Notes: generated by a model not told the origin, from the sequence alone. A DNA stretch of 57,347 nucleotides from Polytrichum commune (GCA_950295325.1 OX485808.1:42371180-42428526); one strand, 5' to 3'. Shown: positions 21,863-34,068, counted from the stretch's first letter. A program made the numbers and translations.

Positions 21863-21913
21863 GTAATATACCGTTGGAAAGGTATTTTGAAGACCTTTCC
21901 AACGGTATATTAC
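21863..21913. repeat. Perfect hairpin, 21-bp arms
   Basis: Arms 21863-21883 and 21893-21913 are exact reverse complements (GTAATATACCGTTGGAAAGG plus one base) around a 9-base loop. Flanking GGGG(T/C) and AAGCCCC bases extend partial pairing. Confidence 0.95.
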
Positions 21914-22377
21914 AAGCCCCAAAATTCCAAACATTACATTTGGTAGACCAAAAAAACAAATCTGCACTTGAATTCTTGAGTTCTAGATGTCCCACGTTGT
22001 TTGGTGAAACACGTGTGAGCCGGTTTAAGGGGTAGGGCAAGGTAGTGCTGGTATGTCTCATGGGCTATGGTATAATTAAGGTGCTTAAAAGGTAGATTCA
22101 TTAAAAATTTATTGAAATGGTATTTCTCTGACATGGGCCCTTGCCTTTTCCTACCAGACCACCTCTCTTGCCTCTCTCAACGCAAAACCCGTTGGACCAT
22201 GTCAGTGCATTTATTAGGCCTTAAAAATTATGTTTTGGGGACCTCAACCTCCATGGTCCCTCTGCCATTTTTTCCTTAGTGTAAACCGAAGTTGTCCCGG
22301 GAGAACTTCAACAACCAATCAGCTGCCTTGCAGAGCCCTGGTCCAACTTCATGGTCCATAGTGTAAACCGCCCCTAA

Positions 22378-23170
22378 GATAGAAGAGTGTCATGGTTTCA
22401 GCATTGGGTGACATAGAAAAAGAAAAAAGAGATGGCATCGATCCCAATACATGAAAGGGTGGAACAAGTTTATCTAGGTCCCTGTAGACATGCTTGGAGG
22501 TTTACGTCATTTTGGTATAAGAGGAAACACTATAGAGTAGGGAGGGTAAGGTCTTAAATTCAAACGACATCCTTTTCTGCAACCAACGCCAAATTGTGGA
22601 CAATGTGGTAGAGAAAAGTCTAGCTTTTTGAGGCACTACAAAAGCTATAGAAGTGAAGATGAGGGGAGCAAGAGTTATCCTAGTATGGTTTCATGATGTT
22701 GCTCTCAAAGCTCCTCTCCATTTTGGTTTGTGCCACATTTATTTCTTTGGATTTGTAGAATGCTACAACTATATAACATTGTTGAATGCCATGTATTTGT
22801 TGCATACTTTTGTAAAGTTCAGTGATCCTCCTTTTCAAGGGCCCTGCATTTCCAAAAACGCCATGGCATAATCATTTGGCACTACCCATGTGACACTTTT
22901 ATTATGGACCAAGTGACCCTTGAAGGTTGGAAGGTCCTAACGGTGTTACTAAACATACCCATTTGGGCATCTCCAACATTTCATGACGGGGAACGCCTAC
23001 ATAAACACTCAAATACACTCCCACTTTATTTTATTTTATAATCAATTCTTTAAAAAAAATTCAATCATCTCCCTAAGGAATATAGGTGGTTAGCATGATT
23101 GGTAAGGACTTTGGGAAAGAAAGGAGGGTTTAAATCTCTCCCCCCCCCCTCCAACATATGTACTTGCATA
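22378..23170. other. Intergenic, nothing identified
   Basis: No supported gene or terminal repeats. A C-run (CTCCCCCCCCCTCC) lies near 23141. Confidence 0.45.
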
Positions 23171-23185
23171 ACACTAAAATAGCCA

Positions 23186-23735
23186 TTTATTTGTGCTATT
23201 AAAGTTGAGTATGGAACATTAAAAGCTAAAACACCTATCTTTCTGAGCTTGAATATGCCAAGCTAAATTCTTAATATGTTTTTCATGGCATAGGGTATCA
23301 TGGAACTAAGAAAATAGGCAATCAAGCCTAGTGAACCGTTGATCTAGTATTACTTACATATTTTATAGAATTATTTATTCTAGGAGAGCATGGCTATTAC
23401 CATGGGCATGTGATCCCATGCTTTGTTATGGGCCATGGTAGTGCACTAAATAGCTCTACGGTAGGCTATGTTAGGTGTCATTCATCATTATTAATGCTGA
23501 GCATGGTACATTAAGGTTGAAACACCTCTCTTTCCCACCTTGGATATCCAAAGTTGAATTCTTATTATGGGATGCACCTTATATTATGCACCTTATATTA
23601 TATGCACCTTATATAATTTAGCATGGGATGGGATGTCCTAAAACTAAGTAAATTGACAACCAAGTCTAGTGCACCGTTGATCTATATTTATTGCACATTG
23701 CAATAAAAAAATATTCTATTATAGAGAACATGGCC
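23186..23735 (+). repeat. Two-unit diverged tandem duplication (about 300 bp period)
   Basis: Unit 1 (about 23186-23393) and unit 2 (about 23488-23735) share in order: GTGCTATTAAAG / TTATTAATGCTGAG, GAGTATGGAACATTAA, AAAACACCT, CTTTC, AATTCTTA(A)TATG, GGAACTAAG, CAATCAAGCCTAGTG, ACCGTTGATCTA and the final AGAGCATGGC / AGAACATGGC. Unit 2 holds an extra internal triplication of TGCACCTTATATTAT near 23572-23618. Confidence 0.75.
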
Positions 23736-24580
23736 TCTATCCGACAATGAGTGAGTGTATTTGAAAATGAATGCTTTTACAAAAATCATTTCTAATGGGA
23801 TTCATAACTTTCTTGAAAAGCGAATTGGGGTGAATCTTTTGCCCTCCTTTTGCCACCGGTTTGGTTTCTACCAACTTCAACATAATTGCCACAACATCTT
23901 TACCTGATAGCCTTCCTTAAATCATCATGTTGACCAAAGGCCTTTATTGTGAAATTGTGCATCAAAGCTCATGCTGCTTGAACTAGAAGATCCAATCAAT
24001 GATGAACCCTTATCAGACCAAACAAATAAGCAATTTCCACAATATTGACATTATTTTGCTATCAAAAACACATTAACTTGCCCTTGCCCCCTCATCCCTC
24101 ACCCTTCACCCCAACCTTGAAACACTCTCTTGTCCCCACACCACTCCCTAGACAACCCACACAAAATAGCCTTTGCCAAAACAAGATGAAAGCACCTGCC
24201 ATCATCTACCACCAAACACATTTACACTCCTCCGCCTTCCACTCATAACCCACTTAATAATAAAATACACCCTCAAACATCTGCCTCCCAAACATGTGCC
24301 CCTCCAAACCACTGATTCCAAACCTAAACAAATTCCAAGCACTCATGTCTTAACATTGTTATGATAAACATAATTATGAAGGCTTTTGTCATTGCTTTGA
24401 GAATCTCCACGTCTTATTTGATGTGATTCGTAATTGCTAATCGGATGAGACAATTTGCATTCCGTTCCATCCATATTGTTTGTGGGATTGTATGTGCCAC
24501 AAATAGACCCCTAATCTTACCCCTACATAGACTCAAATAAAAAAATAAAAACTAGATCTCATGGTATTTACATAATGCTT
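23736..24580. other. Intergenic; pyrimidine-rich stretch
   Basis: No gene. From about 24060 to 24330 the plus strand is rich in C, A and T with many CCC and CCAA runs, giving long but low-complexity open frames that I do not accept as coding. Confidence 0.5.
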
Positions 24581-24845
24581 ATCTACCTAACCGCAATTTT
24601 ATTCACATAATTTTTAGTCCCTCCTTACCAAAGAAAAAAAGAAGGAAGGCGGAGGGAGGGAGGGGAGAATTGAGCTTAGGCTTAAAGGGAACAAATGATG
24701 CTACCTTGCAACTTACCTTCCCCTCCTCACATGCAACAAAACTTCTCCAATCGTTGAAAACATCCAAATCTAATAGAGCCACCAATCTTACCCTCACATG
24801 GTTTCAAATAAAAGAACAAGCGGCTAGTCAAGAGAGTGCTTTGTC
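24580..24845 (+). mobile_element. MITE family F, copy 1
   Basis: Shares TAGTCCCTCC, a purine-rich GGAGGGAGGG block, GATGCTACCTTGCAACTTAC, CTTCCCCTCCT and GTTGAAAACATCC with 25743-25940. Its right end, reversed (GCACTCTCTTGACTAGCCGC), matches the left end of copy 2 (GCACTCTTGCGACTAAACGC), indicating terminal inverted repeats. Confidence 0.6.
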
Positions 24846-25242
24846 TTATTATTTCATGTATACGTGGCTAAATTCCAGTCAGCTGTCCAATCAAGGCCAA
24901 ACTTATGCTCATTTTGGAGATCATTTTAGATCAACACTCACTTAAATTATAATTGGATTCCACTTGAAGAGTGAGTTACTAATAACACCATAGAACCATA
25001 ACATATATGTGGTCGGTTCTGGTTGATTGTCAAACTTTGTCCCATTTCAGAGACCATCCCTAGGTCTCTTCCATCAGGGTGATCTCACGATAATATCTTT
25101 GTATACCTATCTACCTAGCCACTCATCAAGAATTTATTGGCTTTGCCTTGTGGGAAGAGACTTGGTGATGGTATCTCAAACGAAACAAAAGTTGCCAACC
25201 AATAAGAACCAACCATGTATGTGATGCGATTCAAAAGTGTTA

Positions 25243-25583
25243 GGTCCACTTCACACATGACACTAAATGCTTGTGACCATAGCATTTTAAGATCTCATTG
25301 GTTGAGAAGGCCAAGACCATCCAAATTCACTTCACAGTGGAAGGTCAAGGCCTTAAGGGTACAAAGAAATTATCATGGATGATAAGTCTACATGGATTCG
25401 TACATGGCATACTATAAATAACATTACATGGTTTGCCGGAATTTACATCAGGCCCACCTCCAAGAGATTGGCATGATGCAAATTCTGGCATACCATGCAT
25501 GTCAATGGTATGGCCTTTGGATGAGAATCAAGGGCCCTCACAATGACACGGTCACGTCCCTTGGCTCGTGTGTGAAGTGGCCC
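25243..25583 (-). mobile_element. PIF/Harbinger-like MITE, TTA duplication
   Basis: A 341-bp element between TTA 25240-25242 and TTA 25584-25586. Left end GGTCCACTTCACACATGA, right end (reversed) GGGCCACTTCACACACGAGC. The ends match the family at 31.8, 44.3 and 48.8 kb. No open frame of interest. Confidence 0.85.
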
Positions 25584-25711
25584 TTAGTGTTAGCAACTTA
25601 TTCTTCAACTAGAGTCTAGTTGCAAGTGTCTGTTGATTTCATGTGGTCTCTCAAATGAGCTCAAGTTTGGCCTTGGTCGGACCACCATCCAGAAGCGCCC
25701 ATATGTACAAG

Positions 25712-25738
25712 ATAATAATAATAATAATAATAATAATA
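25712..25738 (+). repeat. (ATA)n microsatellite
   Basis: Nine consecutive ATA/AAT triplets immediately beside the left end of the family-F copy at 25743. Confidence 0.95.
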
Positions 25739-25742
25739 GGGC

Positions 25743-25945
25743 AGAGCACTCTTGCGACTAAACGCTTGTTTACACAATTTTGTAGTCCCTCGTAAGCAAA
25801 TGAAAAGAGAAGAAAAGAAAGGAGAGGTGGAGGGAGGGAGAACTAAGTTAAAAAGAGGATGAATGATGCCACCTTGCAACTTACCTTCCCCTCCTAGCAT
25901 GCAACGAAACCTCTTCAATGGTTGAAAACATCCGAATCTTCCATT
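25743..25945 (+). mobile_element. MITE family F, copy 2, next to OEP21
   Basis: Left end GCAGAGCACTCTTGCGACTA, then TAGTCCCTCG, a GA-rich GAGGTGGAGGGAGGG block, GATGCCACCTTGCAACTTAC, CTCTTCAATGGTTGAAAACA. It parallels copy 1 but its right end is not resolved. It ends about 140 bases before the OEP21 start codon, so it lies in the promoter or 5' UTR zone. Confidence 0.6.
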
Positions 25946-26085
25946 ACCACCTCAAAACACAAGACACAACAACAAAACGATTCCTCCTCCAATACCAAGC
26001 CCAACCCTCGAAGCCTCGTCCTTCTCGAGGGTTGAGTTGTTTCTTAGCTTAGATTTCTTGTCGCACTTCCTTCTCCTCGGTGGCG

Positions 26086-28966
26086 ATGGAGACATCGCTG
26101 CGCTATGGCTCGGGCGAGAAGCAGCTGCTGCTGCATGCCAAAGAGAATTTCCTCCTCGACAGCTCCTTCTTCCTTCAGGTAAGGGGAATGCTCCTTTTTC
26201 TTATGGTGTTGTTGGGTTTCGTTGATTTCAGGCTCTATTGGGTTTTCTTTCGGTGATCTGGGTTGTGGTTTGGGTGTTGTGTGAGTTGGGTGGTTTGGGG
26301 TCCGCCGCAGCTGGATTTCACTGTTGGGGCCTGGTCTTGGATTTTAGGATTTGGGTTGCTGTCCTTTCCCCGTGCTGCATTTGCACATTTGTGGGTTTGA
26401 TTTGAGGTTGTCTGCCTCGGTGCCCCTGTTTCTGTTTCAGTTTCAGCTGAATTTCGGTTTCGTTTATTTTTTCCTGGATTTCGGAGTTTTTGTGGTTGGT
26501 CTTTCGTCTTTTTTGGTGGATGGGTGCGGTGGTGCATTGGAGGGGTAATTGGCTGGGTTGAGATTCTCTTTGCCCCTTTTGATAATGTTGTGGAATTGAG
26601 GTTTTGGGTGTGCGTCTTTAGGGTGTGTGAATTCGCATCAAGGATTTCTGGTTGTAGATAAGAGTTTAAGTTTATCTTTGGAACGGTGACCTACATTTTT
26701 CTGAAAAAACTGTGACCTACATTTCAATTTGCATTTGTTGATGATTCATTTTTGGGATACAAAAAGTTCAGACTTGACCACCTCCTCATGCTTGACAGAG
26801 TCTATTTGAGGCTCTTGTGAACTGGCATTGTAACTTTTTCCTTTGTTCTTTAGCAATCCTTGTGTGATGCAATTACGGTTCTTGAATTACCTCCCAGTTT
26901 ATGTCTACCTCTATTCTGTATAGTATAGGGATAAGCTGTTTGGATTATGTCCTTAAGGGGGGTTTATGAGGTGGAGTAAGAATTGTCAAAATTTTGTGGT
27001 TTTCAGTAAGTTATACTTGATAGTCACTTTGAAGTATCTTGAGATCCTTTTCTGCACTTTTTGGATTATGTGCATTTGCTTGCAGTGAATTGTCGACTTG
27101 ATTTCTCCTCCACTTCCTTTCAGTTACTTCCTTTGTGTAAGAAAATCATCTCAAGTTGCTTTTCTGACAGGTACATGGGAAACTAAACACTCATTCAGGA
27201 GAGGCTCACGGTGTTGCTCAGCTAAAGCGAAAATTCTTCCCAGAGGTAAACAGTTTTTAGGTTTACAGCTTAAAAAGTGCAACATGTTGTTTTTGTGTTG
27301 ACAGTTCTATCCTAGAATGAGCAGTAGTAGCAATATCCGTCTGTTTAGCCTTCAATCCTTGTGATGAATGAGGTATATAAACAACGTCAGTTGGTTATAG
27401 CATAATGTAGCTTGTTAGGCCGCAAATTCTCAGTTTTGTGAGCAATTCAAATAATCCTTTGTACCTGATTCTTGGAAGCCTTAAAGATGTGCCAACTAGG
27501 CAGGAGGCTCTACCTGCTCTGCACTTGCACCTCATCTGGTAGAGTGTCAGCGGCTTTCAGTTTTTCTCATGAATTTTGTTTATGGAGATTTAAGCTTCAC
27601 TTATTAGAGTCATCCTTCACTTAATTAGACTTTTCAATGGGGATTGGTCCCCTCTGATTTTCCATTGGTTGATTTGCATATAATATCAATAATTTCTTTC
27701 CACTTGTGATGGTACATGCTTGGAGGTAGTGTTCGAATTTGAATGAGGAGCCAAACTCATTTGAGCACCTCTTGGCATTCCAAAATGAGTTTGACCTATA
27801 ATGAACCTGTATAGAATGTTATCCTTGTTCAAATCTCCGCACTACCTCCAAGCATGCACTAGAAACTGACCAAGCCTGGCAGGTGTTTTTGTACGCAAAA
27901 CAACCAACTCCCAACCAAAAGTCCGATCAAGTTAAAGGATAACTTTATTTTCAGAGAGTGGTTTGGTTCTAAATTTAAGGTTGTTGGGCATGATACAGCT
28001 GTTAACAAGCTTAGATGTAGGGGCGAAGTTTGATTCACAACTGAGGGAGTTCACCTATGATGTTCAAGGGAAGAAAACTCTCCCTGTCACAGACAATGGC
28101 TTGCTCAGTGTCGACTTAAAAGGCGGTTATAATTACAACCCAGGCAGCAAGAAGGTATGTAATCACACAGTTTTTTGTGTTTTAAATCGAAATAGAAATA
28201 AAAGTAAAAATAAAAATCTGCAGGAGGTTTCTTCCTGAACTCCAAATTCCTTATAAGAAAACATTTTTCGTGTGTTGTATCCAATCCTAGAGAAATTTCC
28301 GTCATATTTCTTGGATGGTTTTGCAAGTGGCATTGAGTTTCTTGTTTTTCTTACCTCTGAGTCTTTGTGCCTCACGAATTTTGCATATTTGGTCATTGGT
28401 CAACCAGGGCAAACCAAGGGGTGTAGTGGAACTCAGCTACAAGGTTTTTAATTTCACAGAAGATCAGGATCTAAAATTGAAGATTGGCTACAACGCTTTC
28501 AGACAGGTAATCTAACATGGAGACAGGACCTCGGGATTTTTTTTCCATTTTTCCTCTTTGAGCAGCAGATACAGGTTTGAGACAGCTGCTGGTGGATCAT
28601 TCCTTACAATGTATATTATTCAGGTGTATTTGCTGAATTTATAAGTAGTGACTATCGAAATTGTATTATCAATAAATTAAGATGCTGTATGTTCAGTCTG
28701 ATAGTGAGACTGTCTTCCACTTTTTAGTCTATGAACCCAGTCACTATTCTCCATCAGATATATGTACCCTGTTAACTTAGTCTAAAATCTGTAAATTGTA
28801 TCTTTGGATGCTCTAAAACTTGGCTTAGAAAGACAAGATAGTCTCACCATACTGATGTTTGCAAGGGTTTTTTCTTGAACAGAAGCCGTATTTGCAGGTA
28901 AGGGAGAACAACTGGACATTAAATGCAGAGCTCAATGGTGGCTGGAGCGTAATCTACGATTTGTGA
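26086..28966 (+). CDS. OEP21: Chloroplast outer envelope pore protein 21 (5 exons)
   Basis: Exons 26086-26178, 27171-27245, 27999-28154, 28408-28506 and 28883-28966; all junctions are phase 0 with GT/AG. Total 507 nt, 168 aa, close to the usual 170-180 for OEP21. Family hallmarks are visible: the start METSLRYG, a basic LHAKENF segment, VHGKLNTHSG, a KKTLPVTD segment in exon 3, EDQDLKLKIGYNAF in exon 4, and the C-terminal PYLQVRENNWTLNAELNGGW...YDL. OEP21 is a beta-barrel anion-selective channel in the outer envelope of plastids, implicated in triose-phosphate and phosphorylated-metabolite passage and gated by ATP and metabolites in studied members. No transit peptide is expected and none is seen. 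Exon 3 start is the least certain; CAG at 27996-27998 fits the alignment. Intron 2 contains MITE M1. Confidence 0.93.
27621..27935 (+). mobile_element. MITE family M1 in OEP21 intron 2
   Basis: A 315-bp copy matching 6871-7207: GATTTTCCATTGGTTG, TCAATAATTTCTTTCCACTT, GAGCACCTCTTGGCAT, CAAAATGAGT, AAACAACCAACTCCCAACCA. Terminal sequences TTAATTAGACTTTTC and the reverse of GTCCGATCAAGTTAA are degenerate inverted repeats. Confidence 0.75.
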
Positions 28967-31809
28967 TTTAGACGACTTGACATTTTATGTGGAAAGCTTA
29001 ACAACAGCCCCCTCATTGGGATTGTAGTCACTTTGGTACACTTTAAATGATCATTCATCTTTTCTCACCCTCAAAAGATTCAAAAGTTCATCTTTTCTCA
29101 TCATTTCAAATGTTCATTCATGTTAATTTTTTGGCCTACTTGAAGAGAGTTTGAGTTTCTTGTTTATAGTTTATCTCATTTTGTCTATCTGAAATTTGAT
29201 GTTTTAGGAGCTAAGCAAATGCTCTTTGCATAACAGGCCCTGGTAGCCGTGGCGTACATTCACATTGATCAATAATCTTCCTAGACCGAAGTTCAAGAAT
29301 CTCATGCAATAGCCACATCAAAAACCTGATTCTGTTTTTTTGTTGAAGTCTTCTGAGGATGTTATCTTTTACACACTACTTGGGATCAACTTTGCTTTGA
29401 ACGGCATGTTTTGTTCCCTTTTTGAAATTTTACTGCTCATTGAGGAAACTGTGACATTGCAGATTTTGTTTGAATATGCTGAGATGGGTAAAGTCAAATA
29501 TATTTGACCCTGTGGGAACACTATCGTCTGGATATTTTTAACAACAGTGGCCTTAGTGATTTTGATTGCTCAAACAGAGCTGAGGGAAGAGGGGACTACT
29601 GTGTTGATTATCTCAGTGGTAAGCCAATGTCTCTCGAACCATGAACTTCTATCACTGTTTAGGGTTTGTAAAATAGGGGTTGAAAAGGAAATAGGATATT
29701 TGTGAAAATTATATGTTATGTCAGCCTCTCAGAAACAGCAGTGCAACATTGAATCTCTTGGAGCTTCTTGTTTCTACAAGTTTTTACATGTGAAAATGGG
29801 AAGGTCAATGGGTCTACTCGCCCTTGCCAAACATGCTCAATGTAGATTCGTGTCAAGGATGAATACACGAAAGCTCAGGTGTAGAGAATTGACGAAGTAT
29901 TAGAATTTAGCATTTGATATGTGTTGCTTCCCGTATTTGTTTCTATAACACTGAGTCTGAGTACCTAGCCAGGTTTGTAAATTTCTATCGAGTTCTTACC
30001 GCATCAAATGAGGACACTGCAAATGGGTTCTGTCTCAGTTCAAGTACTCTGGCGACGTTTCAGCTTGCTTTAATATAGTTTCTTCAATAATAGTACTCAA
30101 CTTGATTCCCCTCACCATTCAATTAAATGTCCCTTGGAAGTAATGAAATACTGCGTAATGCCAATTCCTTACAAGCGTTAAATTTTACCCGTCTACAATG
30201 AATCTTCACTCTAACAAGGTATGTGGGCTTTACAGTCCACCCTTGATATATGTTACCCTGATGTGTCTTAAAATTGCACGTGTTTGAGAATAATCTCGCT
30301 CCCCCAAAAAAATTTCAAAAAGTGCACTAGTAAGTGTTACTTGTTGATTGTGAAGTGAGTTGTTAAAAATTATGCTCCCCTCTTCAATAAATTCACCTTG
30401 ATCGGTGTTAATTTGGATGAAAGTGAGGCTATGAAATTTTATGACTTGGATGAAATTGATAGAATCCTCTAAACCCTAAACCTTAAACCCTATTACCTTA
30501 CTTGAAAAATTGGCATTAGTACTTGCAAAGAGTGAAATTAGACCCATTATGCATGCATGTGAGTTCATCAATTATGAATTGGAACTTGATCTAAAGAATT
30601 CGTACATACCTATTGAGGAGGGAATTATGTATGCTCGATGAAAGAAACGATGCGACTGACAATGAACCCATTGAAAAGGTGACTGTGCAAATCAGTGATG
30701 TGGTGGTAAAGTAGAGTAGGATTCAAGGATGTTGAAAGTGCATTAGTCACCTTGACATAAAATTTTGGAACAAACAACTATTGATGTTACACCTCTCATC
30801 CAGAGCACTCGAACACTTCAAAAAGGAAATAGAATCTTGGCGTGCACAAGAAGCTCATCAAACTACTATAGATTCTTTCTTCCATAGCGCTTAGATGTAC
30901 GATGACATTCGTATCTTCTGTATTTTCATCTCTTAGTCATATAAGCGGAACTACTTTGAATTCCAAAGTCACATAAGTGTTACTCATGTCAATGTACGAA
31001 TTGTCTATGCTACCCACATAAATGTTAGCACCACATAAGTGTTACAATTTCCTTACTCTTAAGTGTTGACAAAACTCAAGGGTGGACTGTATTTGGTCAC
31101 TAGTCACTCTTATAATTAGACATTGATATGTGAGTGGTATTTGGCATGGCATGTAGATAAAAAAATAAACCAAAAAGACTAAGCATTACATTGAGATTGG
31201 GGATATGTGCTAAAAAATATAAACACCAAATCTGGTCTCTGTGATCACTCAAAGAGGATTGAATCTTCACTTTGGTTTCTTATAACTTTGGAATCTTGAA
31301 TCCGATTCCGAAACTTGGAATAACAAATTGTGAGTTTCGAAATGCTCGATCTGATCTAATGGTACCCACAATGGTGGAAACTATACCTTAAGAAAAGTAA
31401 AAAAAAACTCAAATGGCTTGGAGTTGTTATGAGCTCTGAAAATTATGAGGCTCGAAATGACTACAAATACGACTTGGGTTCGCTAAGTAATCATCTTGCA
31501 CTAATCGGTTGTTTCAGATCCTTCAAGTGTGTGCAGAGAGGGAAAAAAAAAAGTATCATAATTACACATACATCTACCTTATATGTATGTTCTTGCATTG
31601 ATTTTGTTTTGCTTTAAAGTTTGACGATGACATTGCAACACCTTGCTTTCATTAACAGTCATTTGGCACATCACCGCAAGGTACCTTGATCAATGTACAT
31701 TGATAGACGAAAACGAATTTGAGAGGACATTCAAAGTGCAGAAAGAGAGAGAGAGAGATACACCAAATTTACAACATGTGTGGTTTGTCACATCCGCCAA
31801 TGTGCAACT
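28967..31809. other. Intergenic downstream of OEP21
   Basis: Includes the unresolved OEP21 3' UTR. No further gene is supported. A short telomere-like motif (CCCTAAACC...TAAACCC) occurs near 30472-30492. The rest is AT-rich with no terminal repeats that I could pair. Confidence 0.5.
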
Positions 31810-31812
31810 TAA

Positions 31813-32310
31813 GGGCCACTTCACACACGAGCCAAGAGCCGTGACCATGAAATTGTGAGAGCCCAAGAGAAAGTGTCCAAAGGCCGTCCCAACACACCTC
31901 CAACATCATGTAGTGTGGTCCGGGCCCTCAAGTGTAGTGTGAACTCGTATGTGATTGGGCCCTCAATCAAATGCTATTTCAATGAATTTCTATTCATGCG
32001 GGTCCTCACACATGATAAAATAGAGTAAACCAACGGATGTGAGTGTTCGGAGTGCCATGGTTTCCCGGTTTTGTGTTCGGGCTACCTCCAAGAGCTGGTT
32101 TTTGAAAATAGTTCAAGTGACCATGAAACATGGTCAATTCGATGCCATGTAGGAATCCATGTAGACTTCACATCCATCTCGCATTTACATACTCCGTTGG
32201 TCCCTCAAGCGGAGTGTGAAGCGAACTTGGACCGGCTCCGCCTTTTCCACCAATGGGAGTGCTTGAAGTGTAATGGTCACGGGCTCTCAGTCTCGTGTGT
32301 GAAGTGGCCC
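31813..32310 (+). mobile_element. PIF/Harbinger-like MITE, TAA duplication
   Basis: A 498-bp element. Left end GGGCCACTTCACACACGAGC after TAA (31810-31812), right end ...TCTCGTGTGTGAAGTGGCCC before TAA (32311-32313). Terminal inverted repeats are near perfect for about 20 bp. A full-length relative lies at 44253-44754 in reverse, and another at 48781-49291 in reverse. Confidence 0.92.
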
Positions 32311-32469
32311 TAACTCTCAGCTGCCATAATTTAAGTAAGCTTACCACCATTAATAATGATAAGGTGGGACACAAATACAAGAAGGACTCGACCGCGGTTG
32401 ATGTGAGAGGATAATGAAAACTTTACTATTGGTTTTGGTACTCCACTACTTGTCTAAGGTAGACATACC

Positions 32470-32850
32470 TAATTCAGTTACTTATCGTAATCGTACACTT
32501 ATATTTGAGTGGGATGTTGTTGGGGTGTGGCTTCAAGAACATACACCAAAATGGCACATGTTTAAAAGAAACACGACTACGTGTTCTGAACACGTTAACT
32601 ATTCTAGGTTGAATTGTCAACATAATTGAGGGGAACTTATATGACTGCCTGATGAGCATGAGAATCTTCCGTCATGGTAACAAATAAGATATTTACATGA
32701 GCTCCAAATCTTATGAGGAAAGTGGTCACGAGCTCGATCAGGATTGGCTGACCACCTTGGACTAATTGTGTGTTTCATATCCCAAGACAAGTGGGTTAAT
32801 AAGAAAAAGTAACCATTTAAGACCGAGCTACCTTTGAGTGGTTTAAACAA
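32470..32850 (+). repeat. Dispersed repeat family G, copy 1
   Basis: Matches 34890-35215 in direct orientation: AAGAGAAA/AAAGAAA, CATTCTAGG, GTCGACATAATT / GTCAACATAATT, TATGAGGAAAGTGGC, AGAAGTGGGCTAA / ACAAGTGGGTTAA, AACCATTTAAGACC. The reverse-strand 182-codon frame that spans this repeat is not credible as a gene. Confidence 0.65.
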
Positions 32851-33692
32851 CCACTCTTTATTTTTATTTGTTTTCTTTGCACCCACTTCTCGTAAGCTAC
32901 GAAACGTGCAATTTGTACAAGATGATTGGCAAATCCAAATCGTGCATGTAGCCATTTTCCGTGTGATTTTTTGAGCTGATATGAATATCTTATTCAATAT
33001 CAAATTGAAGTTTCTCTTTCTCATTATATCGTTGAATAGGTTCCTCCCACTATGCTCACTATTGAGTCTAGGACGGTTAACACACTTTGAGCACATAGTT
33101 ACATCTCTTTCAACACATCTTTGTGGTATTTGTTCTTGGATACCCACATAGCGCCACACCACCAAAATACATGTGTCCGTTTAAGAGGACAGTTTGACCC
33201 GATAATTTTAGGTTACTAAGGTATGTGGCCCTATTGTGGGCAATTTTGACTATTGGAACAAATTGTAAATTGTTTCATCTTGGCTAGCAATTGCAAATTG
33301 CAATGATAGCCATTTCAAGTTTTAGAATTGGGCTTTGAGGTGCAAAAGTTTGGATAGGCCAAAGTGAAGATTCTCTTCTCTCAAGTGATTGTAGAAGTAC
33401 TCCCAATTGTGTTAGCTAGTAGACCTAGAATGATGGACCTACGTAATGAGCAAATAGTCCAACCTCATCATGGCACATGGATTTTTGGAAATTCGTTCTT
33501 GACTACAAACCTTGCCATATAAGATAGAATTTCTTAATCTAACACGTGTGTTATTCAAACACCTACATTTGGGTACAAAATGGTACAATATCCTCTTAGA
33601 ACGGACGCTTCTAAAACAATTCTAAGAATTAATATCACGGCTTATTGGTTGCAATAGCCACAAAGTCAATGCTCACCACATGCTCAACTCTA
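32851..33692. other. Intergenic with diverged repeats
   Basis: No gene. Two segments containing GAGCA(C/A)ATAGT...CACAT occur at about 33088 and 33452, and a similar one at 20299, suggesting old repeat fragments. Confidence 0.45.
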
Positions 33693-34068
33693 CACTAAAT
33701 ATGAATCATGTTTAGTGTCATATGGTAGTTAGTGTCACTATGGTAACTTTTTGGATGATACTTCTTATGAATAAGTGAACAAATAATGTCATGGATGATG
33801 GATGAGTTCATCCATTGGCCAAAACCCTACCTTCTCTTGTCAGCAACTTGTAGTATAATATTGTCATGGACGATTGAAGTTTGGATGAAAAATCACTTGG
33901 TAAGTGACACTAATTGCAACACTACAAATCTATAGTCCCCTAGAAAATTTACAAGGGATGACAAATAATGTTGGGTGAACATTTAGTGTTGGTGACACTA
34001 CACCACAGTTTACAGTTAGTATTGAGCAAGACGATTAGAATCGGTGACACTAAATATCATACTTAGTG
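33693..34068 (-). mobile_element. MITE family E copy 2
   Basis: A 376-bp element between TA dinucleotides (33691-33692 and 34069-34070). It is a reverse-oriented relative of 19097-19460, sharing GATGAGTTCATCCA, CCAAAACCCTACCTTCTCTT, TCACTTGGTAAGTGACAC and the CACTAAAT termini. Confidence 0.85.

Larger units (their letters stand above)
21256..22374 (+). mobile_element. PIF/Harbinger-like element, 1.1 kb, TAA duplication
   Basis: Left end GGGCGGTTTACACTATGGAC, right end (reversed) GGGGCGGTTTACACTATGG, continuing through ACCATGAAGT, so the terminal inverted repeat is close to 28 bp. TAA flanks both ends (21253-21255 and 22375-22377). No transposase frame is visible, so it is non-autonomous. A family-E fragment lies near 21659 and a perfect 21-bp-arm hairpin at 21863-21913. 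Superfamily is inferred from the 3-bp TAA duplication and G-rich ends. Confidence 0.85.

Noticed and set aside
30472-30492. Telomere-like CCCTAAA motifs
   Set aside because: Only about three imperfect units; not an interstitial telomere array.
32617-33165. 182-codon reverse-strand frame
   Set aside because: It overlaps dispersed repeat family G and shows no protein family; probably a chance open frame.
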